From Atherinomorus stipes (lineage: Eukaryota; Chordata; Actinopteri; Atheriniformes; Atherinidae): a stretch of 64,000 bases of DNA. Positions 46,240 to 59,423 of the stretch are shown here, piece by piece. Within the stretch, counting starts at the first letter, position 1. Every line of letters begins with the position of its first letter. The translations under genes were made by a program, and so were the position numbers. The stretch spans positions 434,001-498,000 of the forward strand of contig JALJCO010009027.1 of the NCBI GenBank assembly GCA_023101725.1. Reading direction: 5' to 3'. The notes under the pieces were generated by a model. It was not told the origin of the DNA. It ran no database searches and was given only the letters and a program-made list of their open reading frames with translations.

Positions 46240-46430
46240 GGGTGTCCAATGATAAGGTGGTAGGGTGTCCTACCACTGTGGACCCCTGAGCAAGGTCCTT
46301 AACCCCCCCACCAACTGCTCCCCCGGGCGCTTTAAGTAGCAGCCCACTGCTCTCTGATACTCACAGTATAGAGATGGGTAAAATGCAGAGCCTTAATTTC
46401 CCCTCGGGGATCATACAAGTATAACAAAAA
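46240..46430 (+). repeat. SINE-like retroposon
   Basis: GAGCAAGGTCCTTAACCCCCC, then CCCGGGCGCTTTAAGTAGCA, AGCCCACTGCTC, GATGGGTAAAATGCAGAG and TTTCCCCTCGGGGATCA form the body familiar from fish tRNA-derived SINEs, ending in an A-rich tail (about 46424-46448). Confidence 0.7.
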
Positions 46431-46696
46431 AAACCCAAAAAAAAACCAAAGTTATGACAGGTGCTATATTAAAAATCCCAATTTGGCCCCATATCGATGA
46501 GAAAAGCTGATTTTTAAAATTTGGTTGCCTTTTCACAGCTGTTAACATAATCCACCAAAATCGACTTTATCCTCCTTATTTATGAAGATTCTCACAGATT
46601 CCAAGCCTCACATTAGGAAGATGACCACAGGATGACCCTTTGGATATATCACGCAATTAACCACTCGGTTGTTACAGGGTGGAGTGGGGGCATAGG

Positions 46697-46722
46697 GGGG
46701 GGGGGGGGGGGGGGGGGGGGAT
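46697..46722 (+). repeat. Poly-G run
   Basis: About 25 consecutive G on the plus strand, rare in vertebrate DNA and prone to assembly or sequencing error. It could form a G-quadruplex. Confidence 0.9.
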
Positions 46723-49700
46723 TGCGAACACCAATGTATGTTATCCTATGGGTCGTGGCTCAAATGATTTGAAAACCATCGCAATAGAGGACAATTGTGG
46801 CCGTCTTTGGTACAGGCAGAGTTGTCATAGTGACGTTTTGTGAAGTCATGTGTTTGCAACACACACTGAACAGTAGGAGTCAAACTCATAACTCATCCCG
46901 TGATGTCAAATTCTGGCCAATAGTGGCCTTAAAGGTAAAGTCTAAAGTCCCCCCACCTTTCTGTTTGCAAACAACAGTATTCAAACTGAGCACCCCTCCC
47001 TCTTAGGCAAATGGCCGCCTCGTTCTTTAGCCTATTCAGCTTCAAGCCTCCTTCAGAGCTCAGAAGTGGATAAACAAACTAATATTAACCCTGGTTTTCC
47101 AACGTGTACTATCTAAAGCTCTTACCTTTTTTTTCAGTGCATTCGCCATTTTTTTTCTTTCTTTCTTTTATTTTTCCTTTAAGAGTTTGAGTGACTGGCG
47201 TCTGCTCAAGTCATTAGCTCATTCTCACACAGCGTCATGCCCTTAGCTCTGTCATTGGCTGGCCATAAAAACAGAAATCTCCACCCACAAACATCCCGAC
47301 CTGACCATAACAAAGCAAAAGACCGAATTACAGGCAGGGGGAGAGGGAGTCGCATTCAAACGCACCACTGCACGCAAGTAGAGGCTGAAAGGCGCGGTTT
47401 GAGATGGATTTCACTTGCACTAATCTAACGTTTATTTTCAGGGAGGAAACTTCGGACTCTACCTTTAAATCTGGATTTGTCCCCATTTTCGGCCTGACTT
47501 GGCTCTTTCAGTGCCTCAGCGGATTAGGTGCTTAAAGTGTATCAACTTGCCCCGGGAAAATCGGAATGGGAACACAAACAAATCAGGTGGTGTGGTGCTG
47601 GGCTGGGCTAACTAGGAGCTTGTGAGAAAGGGGCATATGGGGATTGACTCCCTTTTGGAGCCAGCCCCCTAGAGGTTGAGGGGGGAACTGCAAGTTTTAG
47701 CACTCCTACATGGGCTTCACTTGGAGTTTGCCATTTGGTTGGCACCCATGGTCATTTTCATGACACCCCCCTAAGAATGATCATTTTATTAGTGCTGTTG
47801 GAATAAAAAAATAAAAAAAATAAATAATTAACAACCCAATTCTTAAAACAGATCAAATAATTTCTATGAGTCTTTAATCACTGTGGACTTTTGAACCTGA
47901 GGAAGCAACAGCTAAAAATAAACTTGTCAGTCACAAGTTAAGTAAAGGAAAGCTGTTAGTGGAACAATCACACCTGACAGACTGTCAGGCTTTAAAAGTT
48001 CCTCACTGAAATGTCTTTTAGCCTTCATAATAGTCTGTTCAGACAATTCGCCGCTCCAGACCTGTCAGATGATTCCAGCGAGCCTGACTTGTAAAGACTA
48101 TTATTTGGACAAGCTTGTCAATAGCAGATTTCTTAAAAGTAAAGTTGATTTTCATGAGAAGTGGTGATCAATTAAGAATAACTAGAGCATCAGGCTTACA
48201 AGATGGCAGCTGGAGCAGATTTCAGAGACAAGCAAATACAGCTGTGCTCATGATTCATGCTTGCAGTCATTAAAGGGGCAGAAAGATCGGCAAGAAGAAA
48301 CAGAAAATCAACTGAATGTCTGTAGTGTGAAATGTAACTGCCCCTCAAATTCCAGTTACACTTGTAGACCTATCTGCTCCGAAACAACTGCCTTTTCTCT
48401 CCCTTCAAAAAACCAGAACCTCCCGAGTGTCCTCGGCTCATAAATCTGCTCATATGAATCAAATTAGCTGCAAGAGTAAAGCATGTTTATACCGAGCAGC
48501 CTTGAAAGAACTGCCGCCACATTCCCCCTTTGATGAAGTTGGATACTGTTGGAGGACGGTAAAATCAGAAAAGCATGATATAAAGATTTAAAATTTCAAG
48601 TTTAGCACCATTTTGCTTTAGATATGGAGCTTTGAAGCAAAAATAGAGTAAAAAACAATCCCTCTTTTATTTATCCAAAACACTGACTTCCATCATGGCA
48701 TGAAATTGCAGCTGTCGCTCAGTGACTGTGTCGTTTTGTTTTCCTTCCTTCCCCTGTTTTTGTGATTTGATCATAAGCAGTGTGAGCTCAGAGAAAAAGT
48801 GATGAGGTAGAAGGAAGATAAGTGTCAGTGAGGGAAGTTTCTATGTGAAACCGCAAGAGGAGAGCTCTCTGTTTGGTTAATGTGGGATGGAGCTCTACTC
48901 TGTGTATACCCCCAATCCTCTGAGTGGGTTGCTGCTGATGGTTACATTTTATTCCTTGTAGGAGGTGGAAATAGTGTGTGTGTGTGAGAGACTGTAATGT
49001 GGTGACATCCTTCTCTCTGTGATGGTTCTGTAACACAGTGCTCTGAGTAACTGCACCCAGGAGGAAAGCGGATTTTCAGCCTCATTCATCTGTACTGAGC
49101 TCCGACTAAACATCATTCAAACAGCCAACTTAGCAATCCCTCCCTCTTTTTCTCTATCCGCCTGTGCGCACACACACATACACGCAGGAGCATGCTGTTG
49201 CCGAACGCTGCCCTGGCGGTAGATTCATGGGACATTTGCAGTAGGCGTTATGGAGATTTATCTTCGCACATTCCTCTCTGCCTTGCATTGTTTTTCACCT
49301 GTATTATTATATCACAGTGTGAATCTCTCAGCTGCACGGGCATCAAAACGCTGCACTCCCACAAGCTTAAGGACTCGTGCCCAGAAATATTCACGCTGTG
49401 ATTTAGAGAGCCACAGAAAAGGCAGTAAAAAAAAAAAAAAAAAAAAAGGGAGAGAAAATACAAGTGGAACAATCTTTCTGCATATAACGAAACTGAGAAG
49501 GGAGGAAGGTGGGGGCCTGCTCAATTTGCTTATCAGTCACTCTCAAACTGCAGTTTAGTCCCTTTGAGACTCAACAGCATCAAGCCACTGGGGCACAAGC
49601 ATGGAGTCGAGTAAACATATCGTAGTAGAATAAGCAAGCCATACAAAAGCCTTTCCTCCCATGACCAGGCCCACACACAAAGACAGCTCGGCTGTTTCCA

Positions 49701-50716
49701 TATATACACTGGAAGGAACAACAAACATGCGGCCGAATCTGCCGACAAAGACTCCTGCAAATATCAAATCAATACCCCGTCTTTATGTTTGACACAGTTT
49801 GAACTTGGCGTCATCATGGGATTATTTGTAGCAATAATAACCCTCAGAGGATGGAACCTGGGGAGCGCACACCACCTGCCTCCCGCCTGAACACGCTCAG
49901 AGAGGGAAAACAACAAGAGCGTGTGGATTGGTGGGCTGTTAAGATGCAGGATCTTCTGTATGCATGTCCCCAAAGATGCAAAGTGATTTTTAAGGGTTTA
50001 GACTTGATTTTAGGATTAGGTTTAGAATTACTTCATGGTTAGGTGCAGGGCAGGGCTAAGGTTAGCGCGGGGGAAAGGAAGGCATTGTGCCGATGAAGAA
50101 TCCCCTCAGGGATGCTAAAACATGCATGTTTAGCTCCGTAGTGTCTTCCCACCCAGACAGTTTTTTTTACTTAGAGGTCTCCGTCACCTTTAGTTGTTAT
50201 GGTAACCAGAGTGGATGCAGGAGTAGCATTAGCATGTGTGTTGCATGTTTGCTCCAGCGAACATAACATGTCAAACGGAGCAAGTTCAGCAGGTCAGACT
50301 TTAGCATCACTTTCTAGCAGCACCTTGCCAAGAACAACAAGTGCCTGAGCATTGAGTGAACCACTTCTCAGGTTTATATGGGAGAGAGAACACACTAGCT
50401 TCTGCAAATTATGCGCATATCAATGCACTTCTGCTCTGCATTTCACCTATATTTTCCAGCTATTTGTGTTCAAAATAGGGGAAGTTTTTTTTTTCCTACT
50501 TGATATTTTCCTTGCATAAGAATGATGTCGTTTTGGATGGTGACATCGTCAAAAAGTGTCTCAAAAAAAAAGAAAGTTTCATATTTGTGTGTGTGTAACA
50601 GAGAATGAGAAAGTGTGCTGAGCCGTGTTGCATGCTGGGATGGGATTGCTCCAGTAAAGCTTGTAACATATTCCACGAGGAGCAAGAACTTTCTTCTTGT
50701 TCTCGAGGCCATGAGA

Positions 50717-51379
50717 AGGGATGGGTAGTACCGAAATTTTTCATGTTGATACGATACCAGTAGTTTATGGCACTTTTTCAGCGATGCCGATATTGACACC
50801 AATACTTTTTGTCCTTTAAAAGAAAATCACATGATTGTACATTTTGCATTAATATCTTGAATGCAAGGGCAATATTAGATATAAGTAAAATCTGAGAACA
50901 GAAGTACTGGAAAGAAACACTTTTAAAACAATAATAAATTAGAGTGATGATAAAATTAATAACAGATTAAAAACGTCTTTCAATTATCAAATAACATGAT
51001 ATATGCTAACTAAAATAATCAAATTTATTAAGTGGAAAATGTGAACACAGAAAATGTAATAGTAATATTACAAATTTACCAAAACATAACGTATAATAAC
51101 CTGCATTATATTACTGAAAGACAACAAAACATCATCATCATCATCACTAACAGTAGCAGCATCATCATGACATCTGATAGGCTGCCACCATCATGTGATA
51201 CGGAAGCTAGAATCTGGCCGCTTTCATCATTTCATTGCCTAAAACTCTCAGAAGTAGAAACAAATTGCATGTTTTGTATCTGTACAGTGGTATCACGATA
51301 CTCAAAAAAGTAGCGATTCTGAAATTTTGTCTGGCTGGTATCAAAGTATCGACTCCGAGGCATCGACATGCCCATCCCT
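50717..51379. mobile_element. hAT-like MITE 'AGGGATGGGTA'
   Basis: The ends AGGGATGGGTAGTACCGA and TCGACATGCCCATCCCT are inverted repeats. GATACGATACCAG on the left pairs with CTGGCTGGTATC on the right. The interior is AT-rich with no transposase. Confidence 0.75.
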
Positions 51380-51394
51380 ACTACCAGGACAATT

Positions 51395-51555
51395 CAGCAT
51401 TTTGTATTGAATTGTACTGCTGTATCGTACCATACGGCATTGCATAATTTCTCATTGTACCATACTGTACTGCATCAATTCGTATTGTATCATATCTTAT
51501 TGCATTGCACTGTATCGAACTGTATTGTACTGTGTCATGTCGTATTATATTGTAA
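51395..51555 (+). repeat. Degenerate short tandem repeat (TGTACTG / TCGTATTG words)
   Basis: Words such as ATTGTACTG, TGTATCGTACC, ATTGTACCATACTG and TGTATCGAACTG succeed each other with about 10-15 base spacing. This is an old, degenerate minisatellite directly after the MITE. Confidence 0.7.
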
Positions 51556-51574
51556 AACAGTCAATCTAGTGTTC

Positions 51575-51905
51575 ATTTATTCATTCATTTTCTGTACTGC
51601 TTATCCAGTTCAGGGTCGCAGGAGCCTTTCCCAGCTATTATCAGGCAAAATGCAGGTACACCCTGGACAGGTCGCCAGTCTGTCACAGGGCCAACATAGA
51701 CAGACAAACAACCTCACACTTAACCTGCATGTCTTTGGACAGTGGAAGGGAAGCCGGAGTACCCGGAGAGAACCCACACATACACAGGGAGAACGTTCAA
51801 ACTCCACACCGGAAGGCCGCTGTTGGAATTGTTTAAACCCCCCCCCCAGCCGGGACTCGAACTAGTGACCTTCTAACTGTGAGGCTGCAGTGCAAACCAC
51901 CAAGC
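51575..51905 (+). repeat. Abundant teleost interspersed repeat ('CCGGAGAGAACCC')
   Basis: CTGTACTGCTTATCCAGTTC, CACCCTGGACAGGTCGCCAG, AACCTGCATGTCTTTGGAC, AGTACCCGGAGAGAACCC, GAGAACGTTCAAACTCCAC and GGACTCGAACTAGTGACC are in the order of a very common fish repeat. The open frame 51368-51865 is a product of this repeat, not a gene. Confidence 0.8.
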
Positions 51906-52154
51906 TTCCATGCAGCCCCAGTCAACCTACTGGGGAAGGAAAAAGATCAAACAGAAAAAAGAAGGTAAAAAATACCCTTGCTTATAAACAAACCACTATT
52001 ATGCCAAAATCTGATCACAAAATCCTGCTTTTTGGCAAATTTGTTGCAGTAATTAAATTAATACAAATACACTCGGTAATGTATGTAATCTGACATAAAA
52101 CTGAAACACTGTATAAAGAAATAAGAATAAAGAGAAAATGATAATGTTCTGGTA

Positions 52155-52331
52155 AGTAATTTGTTCATTATGGCTGCTCTTCCAACCTGTAGCTCAGGTT
52201 GGCTCCCAGTGCGCCCATTGGGGTATAAATGTCTGTGTGACTGGGTGAATGTGACATACAGTGTAAAGCGCTTTGAGTGGTCAGTATGACTGGAAAAAGC
52301 GCCATATAAGTACAGTCCATTTACCATATGG
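52155..52331 (+). repeat. SINE tail with GTAAAGCGCTTTGAGTGG
   Basis: GTGAATGTGACATACAGTG, TAAAGCGCTTTGAGTGGTCA, AAAAGCGCCATATAAGTAC and AGTCCATTTACCAT are the conserved 3' part of a common fish SINE. GGTTGGCTCCCAGTGCGCCC may be part of its body. Confidence 0.8.
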
Positions 52332-52444
52332 CTTTTTAATGATGAATGAAAAAAAATTTATACTTACAATAACAATACAGTTGGGGACTTGAATTTAGGC
52401 CTTCAAGCCACATAGCCACCATTAACATCTAGGCCAACATCTGG

Positions 52445-52490
<46 letters not shown>

Positions 52491-52500
52491 GTATATATAT
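52445..52500. repeat. (TA)n microsatellite
   Basis: Alternating TA of about 55 bases with two small interruptions. Confidence 0.95.
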
Positions 52501-53377
52501 TCACATTTCCATGCAGGACAAAACTGAGCAAACCAAAACAAACTGTTATATCCAAGGATTTTTTACTTACAGTGAACACATCACATTCTTTTTCAGCTGG
52601 GGTGTTCAAATTTTTGCATGCATATGCAGACATGTTCTTCATTCCTTTATTGTTTCTCCTTCCCTCCCACCACAAGCTTCGCTGCAAGACAACAGCTGGT
52701 GTTAAGCATAAAACCACACACAACATCACCGGCAATGTGTTTGAAATCAACAGTTCTTCATCAACAAGAAGATGTTTCCAGTATTCCCACGACCCCCAAA
52801 TAAATAAATAAACCACCCCTGCTTGACACCAGTGAGAGTTCTTGTCTCCAGATGCTCTGCCTGTCTTGCAGCTTCCCACAAGGCTTTCCTCCCACTCCAC
52901 CCCCCACCCCCCCCAACTTCCACTCTTATAACCCTGCTAGAGCCTGGAGGAGTGCAACGCTACCTGCATGCAATCAGCACATGCAGATACTGTATACACA
53001 CACACGCGCAGGCGAGCACATTCGCATCGCTGTGATGGATGGCCTTTCCCTCTCACTAATGCACAAAAGCATTATCCGTCACCCTCCAGCCCAAAGGAAA
53101 GAGATGCTCTTTTAGAATTGACATTCTGCTCCCTGGCAGCATCCCCAGCAACCCATGTGGAAGTCAGCCCGACTGCAGAGCTACTCATGCAGGAAGGTGC
53201 CTCCTCTTCTTCCTAATCCTTCTTGAGTGGGGGATCATAAAGGCACTTCTAGTTCATTAAATACTTCTCACTTCGTACTCTATTATTCAAACGTGTTAGG
53301 GATAAATCACGCTAAGTGTGCATTTGTGTCTCATGGAAAGAGACTGAACATGCTGGGAGTACTTTGTTACTGCTCAC

Positions 53378-53917
53378 CAAGGTTATAATAGTTTTGGATT
53401 TTTGATTAGTTTCAGTTTTTATTTCGTTTTGACTTTTTGTTTTACAATTCAGTTAGTTTTCGTTAGTTTTTTGAGCAGATTTGCTAGTTTTTATTAGTTT
53501 CTATTTTTGGAAAATGTTTAGTTTTAGTTTAGTTTTTATTAGTTTCAGTGTTAGTTTTAGTTTTTTGGGGTTTTCTTTTCAGCAAATTATAGGTGTTTGT
53601 CTGGTGTGACATTCAAAATCATCAGAAAGTCAGTTGGAGTAAAACCAGTAGAGCAAAGTAAATAGATTAAATACAAATAGATTTCAAATCAAGCCAAAGG
53701 GCTCATGTATTATATTAATTTATAAAGACTAAAACTAAGGATGCTTCTGCAATAATTTTAGTAAGTTTTAGTTAGTTTTGTAAAGACACAATACAGTTTC
53801 AGTTAGTTATGCTTTTGTTAAAAACTGTCGTTTTTATTTTTATTTCAGTTAACTGAAATGTTTTTTCGATTTTAGTTTTAGTTTTTTCGTTAATTTTAGT
53901 TAACTATAATAACCGTG
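53378..53917. mobile_element. hAT-type MITE 'CAAGGTTATAATAG' with 8-bp target duplication
   Basis: The ends CAAGGTTATAATAG and CTATAATAACCGTG are inverted repeats. CTGCTCAC flanks it on both sides (53370-53377 and 53918-53925). Both halves are rich in AGTTTTAGTT words and the middle (about 53590-53750) is different. I recognise the ends from a widespread vertebrate repeat. Confidence 0.88.
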
Positions 53918-54662
53918 CTGCTCACTAAACTAGGGTCAAATCTGGGCTTTCGTTTTTATAAGTATGTCCCATTATTTTTCCACCTGAAATATTTACAAAT
54001 GTGGAATCCAAAGGGGAAAACCTAAATTTTTAAAAAATCTGGGTATTTTATCTGACTAGTAAGCAATACAGTTATAAAACTATCATTAGAGGAAGAGGAG
54101 TCAGTTCAACCTGAAACATCAAATAAGCTTTTTCATTGTCCAGAGAGGGAAATCCTGCATTTCTATCTGGGCTCTTCATCTCATTTTTCAGTGGTAGTGG
54201 CATGCTTGGAGGCACAGACCTCGAGAGGCACTGGGCTGAGAGGCAAACAAGTTATCATGTTGTTTGGTCCCTTGGTTCCTGTAAGTGGCAGCTCCTCGGC
54301 AAGTTGGGCTATTCCCATGGTGGAGGTAGAATTGTGGCTGGAAATTGAGAGCTGTAGATGCTGCAAAAGTGTCAATAGTTGGCTTTGGATTTGTACAAGT
54401 TCAAGTTCCTTTTATTGCCACATGGCTAGGCCGGTGGAATTTTTTCATGGTGCAGATGGTAGCTGCAACATACACCACACAACAGAGCCCAAGACACACT
54501 TACACTCCACAGAAACAAAACAGAACTGTAACATGACAAAACATTTTACAGAAACAGAGTGTAACAAGACAGAGCACATAACTGTACGTAACAGCCGGGG
54601 CCATCACAAGAAATTTAAAAGAAGTGGAGCAGATATCAGTTTTGTCATAAGAGGCTGAATTA

Positions 54663-55961
54663 CAGTATTTCTCCATTGGTTTGGCTCATTTCTCAAATCA
54701 GAGATTACATTCTCAAAACTCTAAGATCATTTGGCTGAACAGTCTTACAGCTCACTTGCAAAAGCTCTCTTTCAAAACAGTTCATTCATCCTTCAGAACT
54801 AAATTTCTTTCCCATACAAATAGTCAGAGCCACCAAAATGGACAGATCCTTCTCAATCACTTTGTCTCATTTCTCTAAACTGACCAAACATTCTCACCAC
54901 TCTTGGTGCTTTTTTGCCAAAATATTTGCCAAAATAACCTAGATTTTTCAGCACAACACCGCGGTTCACCTACAGAAGCTCATATTTCTCCAAAACAGTT
55001 CATCATTGTGTCAAAATCAAGTTTCTTTCTCATAGAAATAGTCAGAGCACCCAAAATGCATCATTCCTGTAGCATTGTGTATAGTACCGCAAGCCAAAAT
55101 GTTTAGATATTTTGTGGCAGAGAACCATAGAAATATCCCTCATGTCCACCTCACAGTTTTAGCTCAGTCCTTCATTGACAATGGTTATTGTACTAAGTTT
55201 TATTTTCTTTTTGTCTAGCTAACAGCATACAGTTATGTTTTTGTTTTGTTTTTGTTTTTTTTAAAGAAGAAGAAGAAGAAGAAGAAGAATAGGATTTACA
55301 GTAACTTCCAACATTTGACATCATGCATTGCCTTAGCAATGCGTGATGCTAAGGCTATTGCCTTAGCAATAGCCCATAACCCTTTACAATAGCCAGTAGG
55401 ATAATACTGCTCAGGAAATTATAACCATTTTTGTTCACACATAAAATAATTTCCATATCTCACAGTCACTATAAAAAGTGTAAAGCATAATATAGCTACT
55501 GTAATATAAACACAAACAAAAAAAGGAAATCTATGCAGCCCATCGTGCTGTAAAGAAGGCTGGAGTTTTACTCACATTTCATTTTCTGTATTATGGTCTT
55601 GACTAGTTTTGACAGTTGAACAGGCTTGTGATTACTTCTACTCTATAATGAAATGATGCTGATATGTTTTTGAGAGAACAACCATTAGACTGAGAATCAA
55701 CAATCAGATTAGATCAATAAGATTTATTCACTTGGAAATTGTGCTAAATGTAGGATAACTGTGCTAACTGTGGGCTAACTGTACTCAGTCATTTGCAAAG
55801 ATGTCATGAAACATTGAGACATGTACTAAGACATTTGCAATTTATTGAAATAAATGAGAAATGCAATTATGTTGTGAACAATTGCCAAATGGTTGGTTTG
55901 TGTTGTTTTGAGAGAGTAATTTCTGATTCGAGAAATGAGCCAAACCAACGGAGAAAAACTG
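54663..55961. mobile_element. TA-flanked DNA element, 1.3 kb, no transposase
   Basis: The left end CAGTATTTCTCCATTGGTTT and then GGCTCATTTCTCAAATCAG are mirrored by CTGATTCGAGAAATGAGCC and GGAGAAAAACTG. TA flanks at 54661-54662 and 55962-55963. The left part contains a repeated unit with ATAGTCAGAGC and CCAAAATG (54775-54841 and 54992-55059). No open frame resembles a transposase, so it is non-autonomous or worn out. Confidence 0.88.
55266..55290. repeat. (GAA)n microsatellite
   Basis: About eight GAA units within the preceding element. Confidence 0.95.
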
Positions 55962-56000
55962 TAATATTGCATTTTATTTACACGTGAAGTGATCAGAGAA

Positions 56001-56028
56001 ATATATATATATATATATACATATACAG

Positions 56029-56063
<35 letters not shown>
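56001..56063. repeat. (TA)n microsatellite
   Basis: TA repeats interrupted by ACATATACAGTATA, directly after the right end of the 1.3-kb element. Confidence 0.95.
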
Positions 56064-56154
56064 GAGAGTATTTATATAGCCCTTTACAATAACCAGTAGG
56101 ATTATCAAAGTGCTATACATTAAAGCAGTTAATACATTACCTAACGAAGAGTTA

Positions 56155-56405
56155 ACCCTGAACTCACAGGACAATAGTATTCGTTCATTCAGTCTACTTA
56201 AAGCATGAATGAAATGAAGGAGTTTTTGCGTCAGGTAATGCCTTATACAGAGGCTGCCCCATCTCTCCCATTGTATGGATGTACACCAAAAGGCGACTCA
56301 ACGTAATATCATCCTAAGGAGTCAAAGTAATACAGAAATTTTCCCAGTGAGTAAAATGGACGTATAAACTCCTAGAAATAAGGCCCAGGTTAAAAAAAAA
56401 AAAAA
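56155..56405 (+). repeat. Dispersed repeat R2, copy 1
   Basis: GAACTCACAGGACAATAGTA, AAATGAAGGAGTTTTTG, GGATGTACACC, CTAGAAATAAGGCCCAGG and an A-run occur in the same order as at 59424-59670. The right-hand A-run suggests a retroposed or A-tailed copy. The family is unknown to me. Confidence 0.75.
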
Positions 56406-56864
56406 GAAAGTTATCCTTTTAATACAAATAGGAGTAACGGGAGTCAATACAATCTGTTGGTTTACTTAGCTAGGCTATCATGAATTGGCTAAAATTGATC
56501 TGTCTGTGAAGTGCCCTGACATGGAGAATTGGAGCTTTACAAATAAAGCCGAATTGAATTGAATAATACTTTATGTTTGCAGCAGAAAAAAATCAACAAT
56601 TGTCATGAGTTATTAGGGCTTGGACAATATGCTTCTCTCCAGTTTTTTTTTTCTATTTGTTTTGGGGGGTTTTGTTGTTGTTTTTTACAATTGTTGGGTG
56701 CTGATTCAATTTAAGTTGTGATTCTTCGATATTGCAGATTTTTGTGAATTTTAATTTGATTCTTTTTAATACCAGACCAAGATGTCTCAAGAAAGACATA
56801 AGATCAGGGGTATACAATAATGAGATCTCTTTTGTTTATCCCACTTCTCAAGTATGGCTCAAAT

Positions 56865-57250
56865 TAGGGATGCATAACAGTTTTTCAAAACCGATACCAA
56901 TAAGCGATAAATTTCAGCTCTTAAAGGCAGATACCGATAACTGATACCGATAATACACACATACCTACTTATACCAAATCAAAAATTCAAATTGTATGGG
57001 GTAGCTTGTGTCTAAAACAAGAAGGGGAAGTGGTTTGGAAGCAGTTTGGGGTCTCCCCTGTGAAGCAGCAGCTTTCTTTCCCCAAATGCAATATCTCAGC
57101 AAGAAAAGCTTAAAAGGGGGATTTTCAACTTCTGCAAGTCTGATCTTAGAAGTTCCAACTGTGGGGTTTAAGTTACGGGGACAAGTCAACATGATATCGG
57201 ACTTATCAGAATGACATAAGAATTTCCCCGATTATTATCGTGCATCCCTA
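56865..57250. mobile_element. hAT MITE with exact 8-bp target duplication
   Basis: The ends TAGGGATGCATAACAG and TTATCGTGCATCCCTA are inverted repeats. GCTCAAAT occurs at 56857-56864 and at 57251-57258. The same terminal words occur in the 14294 and 27188 elements, but the interior is different (GATACCGATAA words). Confidence 0.92.
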
Positions 57251-58974
57251 GCTCAAATAGTGATTTCAACACAACCTCCTTTGTCTCAGTGATGTCGTCT
57301 CTCTTTTGTAGCTCACCTCTTGCTCCTAAGGAACCCGGGGAAGTCATTCAGAAACAAATGATCACAGAATGATGCCATTATGAGAAGCTCAAACTGATCT
57401 CAGAGATGAGATTGAGCCACAAATTAGCAGTACATTTTTCTTATGGGTTACTAGATAGTCAACGTTTCATCCTCTCCTCAGAAAAAGTGGTAACTTTTGT
57501 CCCAAACGGCTTATAAACATAAACTAAAATAAAGCATTTCCATTTAATATTTAAAATCTATTTTTAGACCAAAAAAAAAAAAACTATTTAAAAATCGTAA
57601 AACAAAAACATCACAATAAATTTTTTCCCTCCCATCCCAGTGTGTTATGATAAAACTATCATTGTGTAGTTATTTACAGTGACCTCGTACTGTTCTTTGT
57701 TGAAGAAGCCTCTGATTAAAAACACCTTGTTGTTCGATCAGTGCTATAAAAAGTACTGTTGTCTGTTATGTGGAGCAGCTTTACCACAATCTTCTTTGTA
57801 CAATTAGCTCATTTCTTAAGAATTTGGGGGGGGGGGGGTTCATGTTTAGAGAGAGAGACAAAAAAAATAACATAGCATTCTCAGAGCCAGGCATCTGTTA
57901 AAACATCTGTCACACAAAACATTTGCTTCATCTGTATGACATTACAGAACAGTTTTGAGCTTAATTGAAAAAGTACTGTTTAAATGGTATTTATTTATTT
58001 CGACATATAAATATGAAATACTAATGATACCTATCTCATATCAATCAAGATGCTTTAGAATATGTCCAAAGACTCTCAGCCTTCTTTTTCAATAACTTCC
58101 TTCAGTTTCAGGGTCTTTCTTCAGCTGTAGATTTCTTCTGGATTTAATCAAATCAGAACAGCAAAACCCAAATTAGGTCATAGCGCAGCTGTTTTCGAAC
58201 TCTGAATGTGCAGTCTCAATTTTCTCTGTTTCATCAAATATCTCATGACGTCCAGCAGTAGTCATGGTCACGTTATTCCCTCTGCAGCACTCTCTGGGGT
58301 TGTGGATTTGGCACAAGTTGGATTAAAGTATTTGGAGGTCAAACACATCAACCTCAGGACATTTGCTGCAGGGATGATGGAGGGCATGAGGACCCGGTTT
58401 CAGCTATTAGAAACTCCATTACTGGCAGGGGCCTCGACTCTTGAAAACCCACAAATCAGTGCAATAGAGGTGTTTCAAAAAGACAACAAATGCAAACTCA
58501 CTGTTTAATTTTAGGCTTAATAATCAAAGGCACCCCCGAGGGATGGCCAGGGGTGGCCATTCCCACCCTGAAAAAAAAAGCTGTCTACCCCAGCAAAAAT
58601 TATGTTTTTTCATTTATATCAACATTTATGTTCTTTAACATAGCACAGCATGCTTTGTTTATATTTGAATGTCAAACTCTTTATGAGCTAATAAAGATAG
58701 AATAAATAAAAAATATTACACTACACCTACTATTTTCTGCCACATGCTGTTTTGCCGTAGTCCCCGTGGGTCTGTCATGCCTAATTAACTTGGCCTTTAT
58801 GTAAATTTATCCAGTAAGGCACCACTCCACAGAACTGCCCAGTTTCTAATGTCCCTTTCACATTAGCACCTACTTAGCCCGGCCCTCATTGGGCCGACAC
58901 CACACTATCCAAGTGTCATTTGTTCACATTACAATTGAGGGCAATTGAGGCCATCTTCAGCTATGGTGTATATG

Positions 58975-59212
<238 letters not shown>

Positions 59213-59423
59213 ATGTATTTATATGTGTACTATATGTTATCTTCAGCGTGGGCAAAATCGTCATAGCAAAGTTTTGTGAAGTCAATTGTTTGTGACACAC
59301 ACAAACACTGAACAATAATGGAGGAAGTTGAGCTCCTGATTTACCTGATGTTCGTTTTATCAACGCCGTTGACCACGGCATTGTGGGCACACGCCCCCAG
59401 TAACTACAGCAAGCCAAATTTGA

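Larger units (their letters stand above)
44941..47740. repeat. Composite repeat block
   Basis: A mosaic. A teleost repeat start (CTGTATAAAAAAGATG, then CATCACCCGTAGGTTTCTG) leads into R1 copy 3 (about 45038-45290), a hAT-like MITE (45363-45554), two related segments (46122-46216 and 46523-46622, sharing ATTCCACCAAAA-type words) around a SINE tail (46240-46430), a G-run (46697-46722), a second family (46780-46880) also found at 58930-59310, and a final GGAGCCAGCCCCCTAGAG part. It may be one old large element with later insertions, but outer ends are not clear. Confidence 0.55.

Noticed and set aside
51368..51865. 165-codon plus-strand frame
   Set aside because: Lies in a degenerate tandem repeat and a common teleost interspersed repeat.
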